This document shows positions 50,506 to 59,703 of a stretch of 64,000 nt of DNA, piece after piece. Within the stretch, counting starts at the first letter, position 1; each line of letters begins with the position of its first letter. A program made the position numbers and the translations under genes. The notes beneath the pieces are model-generated. The model did not search any database, was not told the origin of the DNA, and saw only the letters and a list, made by a program, of their open reading frames with translations. Source of the stretch: Niabella beijingensis (lineage in GTDB: Bacteria; Bacteroidota; Bacteroidia; Chitinophagales; Chitinophagaceae); assembly GCF_020034665.1 (NCBI RefSeq), contig NZ_JAIQDI010000002.1, positions 2,542,001 through 2,606,000 on the forward strand, read 5' to 3'.

Positions 50506-51077
50506 AATGAAGCGTCTATTTTTAAATTGTGTAAAGAGAGCGATGCCAGTCCCCGGGTGAATCCCACTTCATACGATTTAAAGATCCCCATCATGTATAA
50601 GGCCCCTTTATCGAGATCTTCTTTCATCTTCTTCAACTCCTCCACATGTTTTTCATACGTATTTTGTTTTGACCTTAACAACTCCACAATATCTGTTAAA
50701 CCGGCCTGTCCGCGGGAAAGTATATGAAAATCAATATCCCGCAGCATGTCTTCATACTTTAGAAAAACCTGTTTGAATTTTATCTCCAGGTTGCTGCGGA
50801 CAATGTCCAGGTTTGCCGCTTTATAGGACTGATCCGGATTTGTCAAAGCATCATTATAGGCTTTATTTTCATAGTCTTCTTTCAAAAAACCATAGATAAT
50901 ATCGATGGGCAGTTTTGAGCCGAACACCACAGAATAAGTAGCGCCGTTTTCTTCCACCGGATCAGAATCATCAATAAAATCAGATTCTTTTATTTCAGGA
51001 AGTGTATTACTTCTTGCTTCATCAGGTATTTCCGCCGGAACAGGTACCTGCTTTCTAAATAGATCAAAAAATCCCAT
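50502..51077 (-). CDS. Unknown cytoplasmic protein (191 aa), partner of DUF4407
   Basis: Begins MGFFDLFRKQVPVPAEIP, an N-terminus typical of soluble adaptor-like proteins, followed by an acidic linker and a helical region (NLEIKFKQVFLKYEDML, KQNTYEKHVEELKKMKEDL). No catalytic motif, signal peptide or membrane segment. It overlaps the DUF4407 gene by ATGA, so the two proteins are probably made in stoichiometric amounts and may interact. Not recognised. Confidence 0.75.
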   Translation of the reverse strand: MGFFDLFRKQVPVPAEIPDEARSNTLPEIKESDFIDDSDPVEENGATYSVVFGSKLPIDIIYGFLKEDYENKAYNDALTNPDQSYKAANLDIVRSNLEIKFKQVFLKYEDMLRDIDFHILSRGQAGLTDIVELLRSKQNTYEKHVEELKKMKEDLDKGALYMMGIFKSYEVGFTRGLASLSLHNLKIDASL

Positions 51078-51108
51078 CGCTTAACGTTGTTTAGGCTGTT
51101 TGTAATTA

Positions 51109-51381
51109 TTAAATGTATTTTATCGGCACCTCATACCGGTAGTGCCCGCGGCTATGACAGCTTTCGCACAAGGTGATTAGTAAGTCGTCGCTATAATCCC
51201 AGGGATCGGCATGTTTTTGTAAGCGTTTAACAAAATGATACTGCTTGTGGTGTACATGCAGCTTTCCTTCCGTTCTGGCACAAATCACACATTTGTTCTT
51301 GTCCCGGCGCAAAATCCGTTTCCGTTTTTCGATCCAGCGGGGATCAAAAAGCTTTTCTCCATAATAGACTTTATCTTTCAT
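51109..51381 (-). CDS. HNH endonuclease
   Basis: 90 residues from MKDKVYYGEK; the frame stays open upstream but that stretch overlaps the upstream nuclease gene. HNH features: CVIC (31-34), LHVHHKQYH (41-49) with the catalytic-type His, and the C-terminal zinc/HNH end LCESCHSRGH (72-80). The Cys pairs bind structural zinc and the His core binds the catalytic metal, in the manner of McrA-like HNH. It overlaps the restriction-type nuclease gene by 11 bp. Confidence 0.85.
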   Translation of the reverse strand: MKDKVYYGEKLFDPRWIEKRKRILRRDKNKCVICARTEGKLHVHHKQYHFVKRLQKHADPWDYSDDLLITLCESCHSRGHYRYEVPIKYI

Positions 51382-52483
51382 TGGATGGTTCCTCCGTCTC
51401 ATTTTTTTGCTGATAATGATCTGCGGTGGCCAACAGCTCCTTGCGGTACTGGTAAATATCATCCAGTGATGCCAGTAGTTTTCTCTCTCCGTTATCCTTC
51501 CCCCTGTGGAAAAGCTCCAGGTATTTTTTGGAGAAATTAAAATGCAGCCGCGCCAGTGGTTTCCGGTTATTATCGTCCAGCAAAATGCCAAAATACGACT
51601 GCGTATCCCTGAATGCGATCCGTGTTGCCGGCACTACTTCCCGCAGAATGGCTTTTACGATCTGTGAACCTTCTATTTCTTCCTCAGTAGTGATCCACTT
51701 CAATCCTTCCGGGTTCTCATCAACCGGCGCTACTTCGCGGGGTTCCTGTTTGGAAGGGTTTTTCTCATTAATATTCAATGCATTTTTCAGCCTGAAATTA
51801 ATGGACTCATTGATCGCATTTGATAAGGCGCGTTTGGTGTATTCCTTAAAACTGTTCAGCCGGGATGCCGTCAGGGATTTATCAAAAAAACGGTTTACCA
51901 AAAGTTTTACCAATTCATCGGACGGGTCTTTCAGTTCTTTTTCGAACTCGTTGCGGATGGCTTTAATATATTTCAGATCTTCCGCTGAGTCCAAAATACC
52001 CATAAGATTGTAGCCATTCTTGGTAAATTTTTCAAGGAGCCGGATGCTGGAATCCTTCAGGTTAGCCAGCTCCAGGGTAAAAAACGGTTTATCATCCATA
52101 ATATTCGGCCGTTCCAGGTCGGCGTAAAAATTGTAGACCAATCCATTCGTCAGCACCCCGAACCGGGACTTGGAAACATGATAGTAACGGTGCAGCTGGG
52201 AATTGTGCGCATCCACGCTTTCTTTCCAGTGTTTGCATTCAATGATCAGAACGGGCGCTCCGTCTTTTTTGATCACGTAATCAATTTTTTCGCCCTTCTT
52301 TGTTCCGATATCGCAAATGTATTCCGGGATCACTTCGGTAGGGTTAAAAATATCGTAACCGATTGCCTGAATAAACGGCATCACAAAAGCATTCTTGGTA
52401 GCTTCTTCGGTATTGATCTGATCTTTCAGCGCATCCACTCTTTGATGCAGCTGCTCCAGCTTTAGTTTTAAGTCATTCTCCAT
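51371..52483 (-). CDS. HSDR_N-type PD-(D/E)XK restriction-like nuclease
   Basis: 370 residues. The N-terminal half has the type I restriction-subunit-N-like core: MPFIQAIGYDIFNPTEVIPE, EKIDYVI (Asp68), then LIIECKHW (Glu82, Lys84) and SQLHRYYHV / GVLTNGLVYNFYADLE. These form a PD-(D/E)XK nuclease site. No helicase or methyltransferase domain is attached. The C-terminal part (about 210-345) is a separate domain ending in FSKKYLELFHRGK, resembling a ligand-recognition module. First gene of a four-gene operon. Confidence 0.85.
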   Translation of the reverse strand: MENDLKLKLEQLHQRVDALKDQINTEEATKNAFVMPFIQAIGYDIFNPTEVIPEYICDIGTKKGEKIDYVIKKDGAPVLIIECKHWKESVDAHNSQLHRYYHVSKSRFGVLTNGLVYNFYADLERPNIMDDKPFFTLELANLKDSSIRLLEKFTKNGYNLMGILDSAEDLKYIKAIRNEFEKELKDPSDELVKLLVNRFFDKSLTASRLNSFKEYTKRALSNAINESINFRLKNALNINEKNPSKQEPREVAPVDENPEGLKWITTEEEIEGSQIVKAILREVVPATRIAFRDTQSYFGILLDDNNRKPLARLHFNFSKKYLELFHRGKDNGERKLLASLDDIYQYRKELLATADHYQQKNETEEPSNER

Positions 52484-52625
52484 TTTATGCGGTTGTATTA
52501 TGAATAAACTTTTTTGGCAACAGCAAACCCGGTAACATCCCGTATCATGCTACCGCTAAGATAGCCTGCCATTTGCTGCTTCGTTTACGGGAAACCGTAA
52601 TCCGTAACACTGTTGATTCAGGCCT

Positions 52626-53156
52626 TTACCGGTGACGCCAGTTCCAGGGTGCCACGGGGTTCTCCGCCGCCCAAAGCCCCTTCCGTTGCTGCCTTGCTGC
52701 TGTCTCCAGTATCGCATATGCTGTGTCACCGGAATATTTCTTAAAATGCCAGGCAAGGCCATTCCTTACCAGTTCCTTATTAAGGTTCCGCCCGTCTTCC
52801 AGGATCACTTCCGCAATCAGCCGCCTGTTCCGGTCGTACCGGTTATAATGAATAAGCCTGACATATTTTCCAAAGCATAGCCCGGCAACAAACTGTTTTG
52901 CCTGGTTCCCAAAAGGCTGTTTCTTTTCGGGGCAGTCGATATGAGCAAACCGAACCACCTGTTCCCTGCCGTTCATCAGCAGTACAAATGTGTCTCCGTC
53001 TTTTACGCCGGTCACCTTATAGCAGGTTCCATACGTTGTCTCCCTCAGCCTGCTGCTGTCTGTCCGACCAGAGGACTCCCTGCATCCGGTCAAAATCAGG
53101 AATAAAGCAGTTATATACCAACACATCATTGAATTTTCAGGAACGATATTATACAT
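52626..53156 (-). CDS. Staphylococcal-nuclease-like (thermonuclease) lipoprotein
   Basis: 176 residues (true start possibly at 53129 or 53126). A lipoprotein signal (YITALFLILTGCRES) precedes an SNase fold: VTGVKDGDTFVLLMNGREQVVR, AHIDCPEKKQPFG, VRLIHYNRYDRNRRLIAEV and LNKELVRNGLAWHFKKYS. The DGDT and R/E-containing loops correspond to the Ca2+-dependent nuclease site. Envelope-anchored, it would degrade incoming or external nucleic acid. It lies 142 bp upstream of the nuclease operon and 27 bp downstream of the unknown 299-aa gene, all on the minus strand. Confidence 0.88.
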   Translation of the reverse strand: MYNIVPENSMMCWYITALFLILTGCRESSGRTDSSRLRETTYGTCYKVTGVKDGDTFVLLMNGREQVVRFAHIDCPEKKQPFGNQAKQFVAGLCFGKYVRLIHYNRYDRNRRLIAEVILEDGRNLNKELVRNGLAWHFKKYSGDTAYAILETAARQQRKGLWAAENPVAPWNWRHR

Positions 53157-53183
53157 AAAAAACGCCCGCTTGTGATACCGCCG

Positions 53184-54083
53184 TTATTTCAGCGGAAGGA
53201 TATGTTTTTCATAGATATGCTCGGTTAAAGGGCTCAGGCTTCGTTCTGTATACACCGGATGCTCCCCTTTTCTTGTATAAAATTCTATGCCGCCGTTGAG
53301 TCTTATATAGGACATCCGGTTAATATCTGCTTCAGTTATCGTATCCGGTCGCGTCACTTTCCTGAAATGGAGCAGCTTTACCGTATCAAGCGGTATCACC
53401 AGGGCTCCGTACACTTTTTGATTGCAGGGTATTTGCTGGTAATGATCGCCGGTCCAGTACATGCAGGCGTCTTCCTTTGAATGATCCCACGTGATATAGC
53501 GGTAACCAGGTATCCCCAGCAATGCCAGCACAGAAATTATTAAAGGAGCTGTTCTGATTTTAAACCGGAACCGGGGTTTAACCGGCGCTTCCGGTTTCGC
53601 CGCAAACACTTCCACCTCCTCTTCTTTATTCCCCTCCATTGTATTATCCTCCTGCACTTCGCCAACCGGTTTGTGCTCTTCCTCCGGCACAGCCACTTCC
53701 ATAACCAGTTCATCCAGCTCGCGGATGCCATTTTTTTCCCAGCTTGTATAGGGTCTGGGTTCAAAACCGGTCAGCCAGGCCAGCAATTCAATATTTTTTT
53801 CGTCGGTTCTGATCTTTGGATTGTTTATAAAATTGATCAGAGGCCGGAACTTGTCGATGTCAAAATTTTCGATGATACGCGGATACGTCCTCTCATCGCC
53901 GGTCTTTCCAAAAAAATTCCGCAGGGTCTGTTCATCTTTCCGCTGCCATTTCTCGGTACATACGATCCGGCATTCATCTCTCAGCCGGGCCGGAGTTGGC
54001 GCACTAAGATTTAGATGCAATATACCGGAGCTTTTTTTTTGTTCATAATCCTGCAGTATCTGGTCGATGTAATCCTTATACAT
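53184..54083 (-). CDS. Membrane protein with cytoplasmic N-domain (299 aa), unknown
   Basis: Begins MYKDYIDQILQDYEQKK. The N-terminal about 130 residues include a helical region with LRNFFGKTGDERTYPRIIENFDIDKFRPLINFI. An acidic linker (VPEEEHKPVGEVQEDNTMEG) follows, then one hydrophobic helix (TAPLIISVLALLGIPGYRYI) near 180-200, and about 100 residues predicted to be periplasmic (DACMYWTGDHYQQIPCNQK, with two Cys). It resembles a transmembrane anti-sigma or transducer-like topology, but I do not recognise a family. It lies 27 bp upstream of the SNase gene. Confidence 0.7.
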   Translation of the reverse strand: MYKDYIDQILQDYEQKKSSGILHLNLSAPTPARLRDECRIVCTEKWQRKDEQTLRNFFGKTGDERTYPRIIENFDIDKFRPLINFINNPKIRTDEKNIELLAWLTGFEPRPYTSWEKNGIRELDELVMEVAVPEEEHKPVGEVQEDNTMEGNKEEEVEVFAAKPEAPVKPRFRFKIRTAPLIISVLALLGIPGYRYITWDHSKEDACMYWTGDHYQQIPCNQKVYGALVIPLDTVKLLHFRKVTRPDTITEADINRMSYIRLNGGIEFYTRKGEHPVYTERSLSPLTEHIYEKHILPLK

Positions 54084-54315
54084 ACGGCAAAGATGGCAAC
54101 GTATAAAATAAAGAATTTACGGGTTTCCGTAAAGTGATCGAAGAAGTAAATATGCCTGCAGATGGTGCTTCTTTTACGGATTCATCCCCAACCGGTGTCA
54201 CCGGGCACCACAATCCACCCGGTACCTGACCGGGGTTACTCCTGTGTTTCTCTGGTAGCTGAAACAGGTCCGGTCTGGCTCAGCAAAAAAATCCGGGAGA
54301 ATAAAAAATTCTATT

Positions 54316-54350
54316 TATCTTTATAATCAAGATAATTAATCATAAAGATA
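54316..54350 (+). promoter_or_regulatory. Putative MarR operator
   Basis: A perfect 9-bp inverted repeat, TATCTTTAT (54316-54324) and ATAAAGATA (54342-54350), ends one base before the MarR ATG at 54352. Positioned for autorepression of the MarR gene. Confidence 0.5.
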
Positions 54351-54351
54351 T

Positions 54352-54813
54352 ATGCAGGAACCCGGAACTGAAAACCTAAGCGACCTGGGGAGGGAGATCT
54401 CCGATGTAACGCTGCTGATGCATACCGCCATTGCACGAAGTGTTGGCCTGACGGGAGTTGACCACAAATACCTGAGCCTGATCCTGCGGCGGGGACCGCT
54501 TACAGCAGGCGAACTATCAGCATTCACCGGTCTTACCACTGGCGCAGTAACCGCCATGATCGACCGGCTGGAAAAGAAAAAGCTTGTCAGCCGGTCATTT
54601 GACAAGGCGGACCGGCGGAAAGTGCTGATCGCTGCCAATGAAGTCAGGGCCCAGAAGCTGTTTACGCAATCCAATCAGCAACTGAAAACAAGAATAGAAA
54701 AACTTATTTCGACTTATGACAAAAAGGAGGTCCGGCTGATCGCAGGCTATCTCCGGTCCTCTATCGAAATCATGCAGACATTGATCCGGGAACTCAACGA
54801 AAACAACAAATAA
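54352..54813 (+). CDS. MarR family transcriptional regulator
   Basis: 153 residues with the winged helix-turn-helix DHKYLSLILRRGPLTAGELSAFTGL, TTGAVTAMIDRLEKKKLVSR and DRRKVLIAA, and flanking dimerisation helices. It is 5 bp upstream of a membrane-protein gene that it probably controls. A perfect inverted repeat overlies the start region. Ligand unknown. Confidence 0.92.
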   Translation: MQEPGTENLSDLGREISDVTLLMHTAIARSVGLTGVDHKYLSLILRRGPLTAGELSAFTGLTTGAVTAMIDRLEKKKLVSRSFDKADRRKVLIAANEVRAQKLFTQSNQQLKTRIEKLISTYDKKEVRLIAGYLRSSIEIMQTLIRELNENNK

Positions 54814-54818
54814 ACCAC

Positions 54819-55373
54819 ATGCCGGTACTGCTGTCTGCGGCGGCATCGGCGCTAAATCGTTTTACCATGACCAACGTTAATATGGAATACCTCTCAAGAG
54901 CCGAAGCAGGGCTACTGGTGACCATCCTCGCCTATTTTTTACTGAACGGGGCACAGCTTTTTGAAACGGCGGTACTTGTTCCCAAATGGACCGCCGCTCC
55001 TCCGTTGTCTTTTCAGTTCTTCAAAAAACCCTATGGTGCCGATCTCAAGACCTTCTGGATCATCGCACACTCCATCCACGAGATAACATTCATCCTGGCC
55101 ATTGCTTTTTGCTGGAAGATCGGGCCGGTAAGGAACGGACTCCTGCTCCTGTTTGCCGTTCACTTTGTTCTGCGCGCATGGACCCTCCTCTATTTCGCAC
55201 CCAATATTATCGAGTTTCAGGCTATCGCAAACGGCAAACCTTCCGGCGCCGATCTTCTGAGCCGGACAAGGCAATGGAGGATCCTGAACTATATCAGGGT
55301 AGGTATCTTCTTTGCCGTATCATTTGGACAAATCCCTTTGCTGGTCAAACTGGCGGGTCTGAAAAACGCATAG
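54819..55373 (+). CDS. Four-helix membrane protein, MarR-controlled
   Basis: 184 residues from 54819; MEYLSRAEAG at 54882 is an alternative start. Four hydrophobic segments (LLVTILAYFLLNGAQLF, TFWIIAHSIHEITFILAI, LLLLFAVHFVLRAWTLLY, GIFFAVSFGQIPLLV) are joined by short loops. It resembles DUF1772-type membrane proteins, but the match is not secure. Co-transcribed with the MarR gene (5-bp gap); possibly a membrane oxidoreductase or detoxification protein. Confidence 0.7.
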   Translation: MPVLLSAAASALNRFTMTNVNMEYLSRAEAGLLVTILAYFLLNGAQLFETAVLVPKWTAAPPLSFQFFKKPYGADLKTFWIIAHSIHEITFILAIAFCWKIGPVRNGLLLLFAVHFVLRAWTLLYFAPNIIEFQAIANGKPSGADLLSRTRQWRILNYIRVGIFFAVSFGQIPLLVKLAGLKNA

Positions 55374-55471
55374 CTGCGGCCGGGACCGTCCGCGCATATT
55401 CTTCTTTTTCCAGGTGTCCCTGAAAAGGATGAGCCACTGCCTCCCCTGATATGCATCCGGCAAGCAGCCGG

Positions 55472-56773
55472 TCAGTAAAGCGGTTTAGAGAGCTTTATAA
55501 AATAAATACTGTTCCGGTCAACTTTATTTGTAAAAGGAAGAATTTTTTGCTGATATATTTTGTCGGCCCCCGTTATTCCAAAGTCATCGTCATTTGATAC
55601 AGCAATCAGGGAAGGGTTGATAATCGCAAGTCCTTCTGCTTTATCATGCGGATATACTGTACTGATATCTTTCATCAAATCGGCAACCAGTGTTTTTGTC
55701 ACAGGCACAATACCGTTGGCGGCCAGGCTGGCGGCATCTTTCAGTTCTTCGACGGTCTTCCCGCCAAACAGTTTCCCGTTGGCTCCGTTCGCCGGATCAG
55801 AAATATCAGTAGCTCCGCTGAGGCTTATCTTAAACAGCTTCTTGAAAACCGTTGTCCGGTTTGCAGCGGTTGCGAACTGCCCGTCCCGCTCCAGTACCAG
55901 GAAATTGTTATTATCAATTGCCGCTATTTCGCTGACAGCCTGCAACGACCAGTTATCCATCATATAAACAAACTGCTTTGTATTGCCTGTAGCAATATCA
56001 AAGGTCAGGATGCGGATCGCAAGAGAATTTGTTATCGCAGCAGAAGAGGGATTATACAAAGGAAATTGCATAATACCCACCAGCGTTTTTCCATCAGGTG
56101 TAATGGTCAGCCCTTCCATCCCCCTGTTGGGGCGGCGTTTTGCCAGTACCAGCGGCAGCTTTTTGCTCCCTGTGGAAAACGGGTTTATCTTCTCAAGTGT
56201 TTTGCCGTTCCTGTCCACATGAATGATATGCGGCCCATACTCATCACTGATCCAGAAACTGCCGTCGGGAGCCAATGCCATCCCTTCCGAATCTATTCCA
56301 TCCTCGCTGGGCTGAAGTTCCTTTCCATTCAGATCAAAGGGGTTTTCCCCTGTAGCACCGGCATTCAAAGGATTGGGTAACCCGTTAAGAGGGGCGCCGC
56401 TGCTGTTCTTCAAAAGGATCGTTGATTCCTGCACCAGCGAATCACCTTTCAACCGGAATTTTCCGATCTGGGGAACAAAACCGGGGTCCGCGATCATAAT
56501 GCTGTTAGTGGCAGCTTCCGCTACATTGGGCCCTCTATCCGTTAACAGGTAAAACACCGACCGGTCATAAGGATCCTGTGCCAGGGATGAACCATATCCT
56601 CCGTTATACAAAGTAATGTTGTTGGGCGTAACCGTTAATACTTTTGGGTGTTTATCTTCTGCAACATCGGGATAAGCCGGGGCGGGATTATCATTTCCCG
56701 ACCTATTTTTTTTGCAGGCAGCAAATGCCATCACCGTAAGCAGGCTCAGGCCCAGACTGATCTTTCTATTCAT
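55472..56773 (-). CDS. Phytase-like-esterase family lipoprotein
   Basis: 433 residues. A lipoprotein signal (LGLSLLTVMAFAACKKN) is followed by a beta-propeller-like fold of the esterase-like-activity-of-phytase family: YLLTDRGPNVAEAATN, DSEGMALAPDGSFWISDEYGPHI, NRGMEGLTITPDGKTLVG and HDKAEGLAIINPSLIAVSNDDDFG. These Asp/Glu-rich loops bind calcium in family members. Substrate unknown. Surface or periplasmic lipoprotein, downstream of the barrel protein gene on the same strand (120-bp gap). Confidence 0.85.
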   Translation of the reverse strand: MNRKISLGLSLLTVMAFAACKKNRSGNDNPAPAYPDVAEDKHPKVLTVTPNNITLYNGGYGSSLAQDPYDRSVFYLLTDRGPNVAEAATNSIMIADPGFVPQIGKFRLKGDSLVQESTILLKNSSGAPLNGLPNPLNAGATGENPFDLNGKELQPSEDGIDSEGMALAPDGSFWISDEYGPHIIHVDRNGKTLEKINPFSTGSKKLPLVLAKRRPNRGMEGLTITPDGKTLVGIMQFPLYNPSSAAITNSLAIRILTFDIATGNTKQFVYMMDNWSLQAVSEIAAIDNNNFLVLERDGQFATAANRTTVFKKLFKISLSGATDISDPANGANGKLFGGKTVEELKDAASLAANGIVPVTKTLVADLMKDISTVYPHDKAEGLAIINPSLIAVSNDDDFGITGADKIYQQKILPFTNKVDRNSIYFIKLSKPLY

Positions 56774-56893
56774 TTGGCTTGAAAATTTTCAGTAAAGCAA
56801 CTGCCGGTCTGTTACATTATCGTTAAAGCATCAAAACTTAATATTCATTTAATGTGCAGCACCCGACGTACATGAACCGCTGCACCAACAATG

Positions 56894-59686
56894 TTACCGC
56901 AGCAGCTGCTGCCGGCCGCCACGGCCGCGCTGATTCAATCCGGTTTTTCCGAGACTGTAGGTAACGCTCAGCATAAAATATTGCCGCAGCGTGGTATTGC
57001 GCTGATCCTCGATATAATTCTGACTGGCAGAGCGACTGATCGCCGTATTGCGGTTCAGCAGGTCGAAAGCTTTTAGCTTTAATGCCCCACGGTTGTTCTT
57101 CAAAAAGAATTTACTAAGGCTGGCATTCCAGAGCAGGATCCCTTTATTAAAACCATCGCCCAGATCGTTATTCAGCAGGTAGGTAAAATCACCGGAGAGG
57201 AAAAAACTGAATGGCAGCTGCCAGTCGATCCCGGCTTCATAGGACTGAGAAAAATACCCGGTGCCGGAAGCCGGTTGTATCGAGTAACTGGTGGCATTCG
57301 CACTCCATCGCCCGGCAACCATAAGACTGATCGCATCCGACGGACTTATGTCCAGGCGCAATGCAGGTTCCACCATCTGCGTTCTAATGGTATTTAAACG
57401 CCCGTTAATAAACTGTTTGTCGATATCATAACGAAGCGTATTTGAAATGCCGATCTGTGCGCCCCACAGCCGGAGGGGAAAACTATAGCTGGCCCTGTTA
57501 AAATAATGATACCCCCCATTTATATTCACCGGCTTTGTAGAACGCTGACCCGTTTGCAGATCCAGTGAATCATCGTTTGCAATTTTGTGCTGCGTCATCT
57601 CGGCGGAAAAATACAGAAAGAAATTCCGGTTGGTGTATGGATTTACAAGAAACAGGTTGGTACTGGCCTTATGCACCAGTTCCTGTTTCAAGTCGGGATT
57701 GCCATACAGGATATTCAATGCATCGCTGAGATCCGGGACGGGTTGAAGCTGCGATGCCGTGGGTTGCCGGGTATTGGCAGTATAAGAAAGAACCAACCGT
57801 TTATTCTTTGTAAAATTATATTGAAATCGTGCATTGGGTAAAAAATTATAAAACCCTTTGTGAAGGACCGAATCCCCCGTTGCTACACCGATGGTGCCGG
57901 CCAATAGCGCCTGCTGCCAGGAAAGTCCCAGGGCATAACTGTATTTCCGCTCCTGCCGGCGGAAACGAAGCCCTCCGTTGATATAGCTGTATTTATTATC
58001 AAAATCGCCCGACTGTTGTCCGTTGAGCGAATCGTACCGCTGTGTGATATTATTAAAATCATAAACAGCATACCGGAAGGCATTATCATTTACACTCCTT
58101 CCGGCACTGAATTCAAGCAGCGATTGCTTTCCCAAAGGTTCACTATAAACCGCTTTCACGTTGTAGCTGGTGTTGTTATTTTTGTTCTCATTTTGCTGAT
58201 CGGTCGTATCCTGTTGCTGTATCAGGCCGGAGGCATTGTAGTAGTTAAGATGTGTCAGCAGCGAACCTGTGCCATCCGTGTTCGAGACCGAATGCTGCAA
58301 CAGCAGGGAAAACGTCCTTCCCTGTTTCCGGAATTTCTTCCAGTACATCAGATCTGCAGTATAAGCAAACCCGTGACTTTGGGTCGTATTGATGGTGGAT
58401 CCGTCGTTGATCCTGCTTCCGTTACCCAACCGGCTATCAAAGTTCGATTCCGAGCGGGACCTGCTGTCCTGGTAATTAAAGTCGGGGCGGAACCGCAACG
58501 CCTGCGTGGAATCGATCGCATAAAGCGCATTTATATTGAAGCGCCCCGATGTATTATTGTTAAACGCTTTCGATGTTTTTGTAGAGTAGTTATCTCCGCC
58601 GGATGAGATATTCTGCCGTTCAAGATACGTTTCTGCTGAAGGATCATACCGGTTCAGAAACAGACTGCTTTGCCAGTCGACCTTGCTTCCGAATACATTG
58701 TTGTAATTAATGCCCGTACCCAGTATCCTGTTGATACCACCTGTCTCATCTGAGCTTTCCGGAGCGCCATCGGAAGCAGCAGCCTTACCACCTCCCGGCG
58801 GAGAAGCGGGGCCGGAACCAAACATATTGGAAAATGTAAAGGCATTTTCATTAACATTATTTCCCGCGGCCAGCACGGAGGTCTGACGTGCGCCTTCAAA
58901 ACTGTTTAGATTGCCCTTTGCAGCAAAACGGCCCTGACTGCCTGCGCCTGCAGACAATTCACCAAATACGCCTTTCTTTTTATCGGCCTTTAACTTCAGG
59001 TTAATGGTCCGTTCATAATCTCCGTCCTCAAAGCCCGTAAGCTGTGCCTGGTCGCTCTGTTTATTGTACACCTGTACATTGTCAACAACAGCCGCCGCAA
59101 GGTTTTTTGTTGCCACACTGGGATCCTTACCGAAAAACTCCTTCCCGTCCACCAATACTCTTGTCACTTTTTCACCCTGCGCCTTAACCGTTCCGTCCTT
59201 GTCTACCTGTATACCGGGCAGCTTCTTCAGCAGCTGTTCCACACTGGCGTCAGGAGCTGTTTTAAAGGAGCCGGCATGGTACTGGATCGTATCTCCGCTC
59301 ATGGTCACGGGGGCTGCTTCGGCCTTAACCGTTACTTCCTTCAAAACGGCATGCAGATCCGTCATGCTGATGCGGCCCAGGTCGGCATTTTTTATTTCAT
59401 CGCTGATAGTGAAGAACAGATCAGTGTTTTGATAGGCCACATGCGTTACCAGCAAGCAGTATGTCCCTTTCCGGATATTGGTAAAATCAAATTCCCCGTT
59501 GTCATCCGACAAGGAAAATGATACCAGTGAGGAGTCCTTTTTATCCAGTACAGACACCGTTGCAGCACCAACAGGGCGGTTACTGAGCGTGTCAATCAGG
59601 ATTCCTTTTACTGTGCCGCTCTTTTGTCCCAGAACGGCAACCGGACAGCAATAAATAAAAACAAAGAAAAGAAATGGCTTGATCAT
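56894..59686 (-). CDS. Outer-membrane beta-barrel protein (CarboxypepD_reg + plug + barrel, TonB-receptor-like)
   Basis: 930 residues. A signal peptide is followed by a carboxypeptidase-regulatory-like domain (GTVKGILIDTLSNRPVGAATVS), a plug region (SVEQLLKKLPGIQVDKDGT, ATKNLAAAVVDNVQVYNK) and a long beta-barrel ending in a CarboxypepD-linked Bacteroidota barrel of the OMP_b-brl_3 type. Such proteins are often encoded with GLPGLI proteins. It shares a promoter layout with GLPGLI at 62186, so both may be controlled by the intervening two-component system. Substrate unknown. Confidence 0.88.
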   Translation of the reverse strand: MIKPFLFFVFIYCCPVAVLGQKSGTVKGILIDTLSNRPVGAATVSVLDKKDSSLVSFSLSDDNGEFDFTNIRKGTYCLLVTHVAYQNTDLFFTISDEIKNADLGRISMTDLHAVLKEVTVKAEAAPVTMSGDTIQYHAGSFKTAPDASVEQLLKKLPGIQVDKDGTVKAQGEKVTRVLVDGKEFFGKDPSVATKNLAAAVVDNVQVYNKQSDQAQLTGFEDGDYERTINLKLKADKKKGVFGELSAGAGSQGRFAAKGNLNSFEGARQTSVLAAGNNVNENAFTFSNMFGSGPASPPGGGKAAASDGAPESSDETGGINRILGTGINYNNVFGSKVDWQSSLFLNRYDPSAETYLERQNISSGGDNYSTKTSKAFNNNTSGRFNINALYAIDSTQALRFRPDFNYQDSRSRSESNFDSRLGNGSRINDGSTINTTQSHGFAYTADLMYWKKFRKQGRTFSLLLQHSVSNTDGTGSLLTHLNYYNASGLIQQQDTTDQQNENKNNNTSYNVKAVYSEPLGKQSLLEFSAGRSVNDNAFRYAVYDFNNITQRYDSLNGQQSGDFDNKYSYINGGLRFRRQERKYSYALGLSWQQALLAGTIGVATGDSVLHKGFYNFLPNARFQYNFTKNKRLVLSYTANTRQPTASQLQPVPDLSDALNILYGNPDLKQELVHKASTNLFLVNPYTNRNFFLYFSAEMTQHKIANDDSLDLQTGQRSTKPVNINGGYHYFNRASYSFPLRLWGAQIGISNTLRYDIDKQFINGRLNTIRTQMVEPALRLDISPSDAISLMVAGRWSANATSYSIQPASGTGYFSQSYEAGIDWQLPFSFFLSGDFTYLLNNDLGDGFNKGILLWNASLSKFFLKNNRGALKLKAFDLLNRNTAISRSASQNYIEDQRNTTLRQYFMLSVTYSLGKTGLNQRGRGGRQQLLR

Positions 59687-59703
59687 GAATAGTTATTTCG
59701 CGT

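Noticed and set aside
55646-56380. A 244-codon open frame antisense to the phytase-like esterase gene
   Set aside because: The esterase gene on the minus strand has a lipoprotein signal and family motifs; the antisense translation is Arg/His-rich without a signal or motif.
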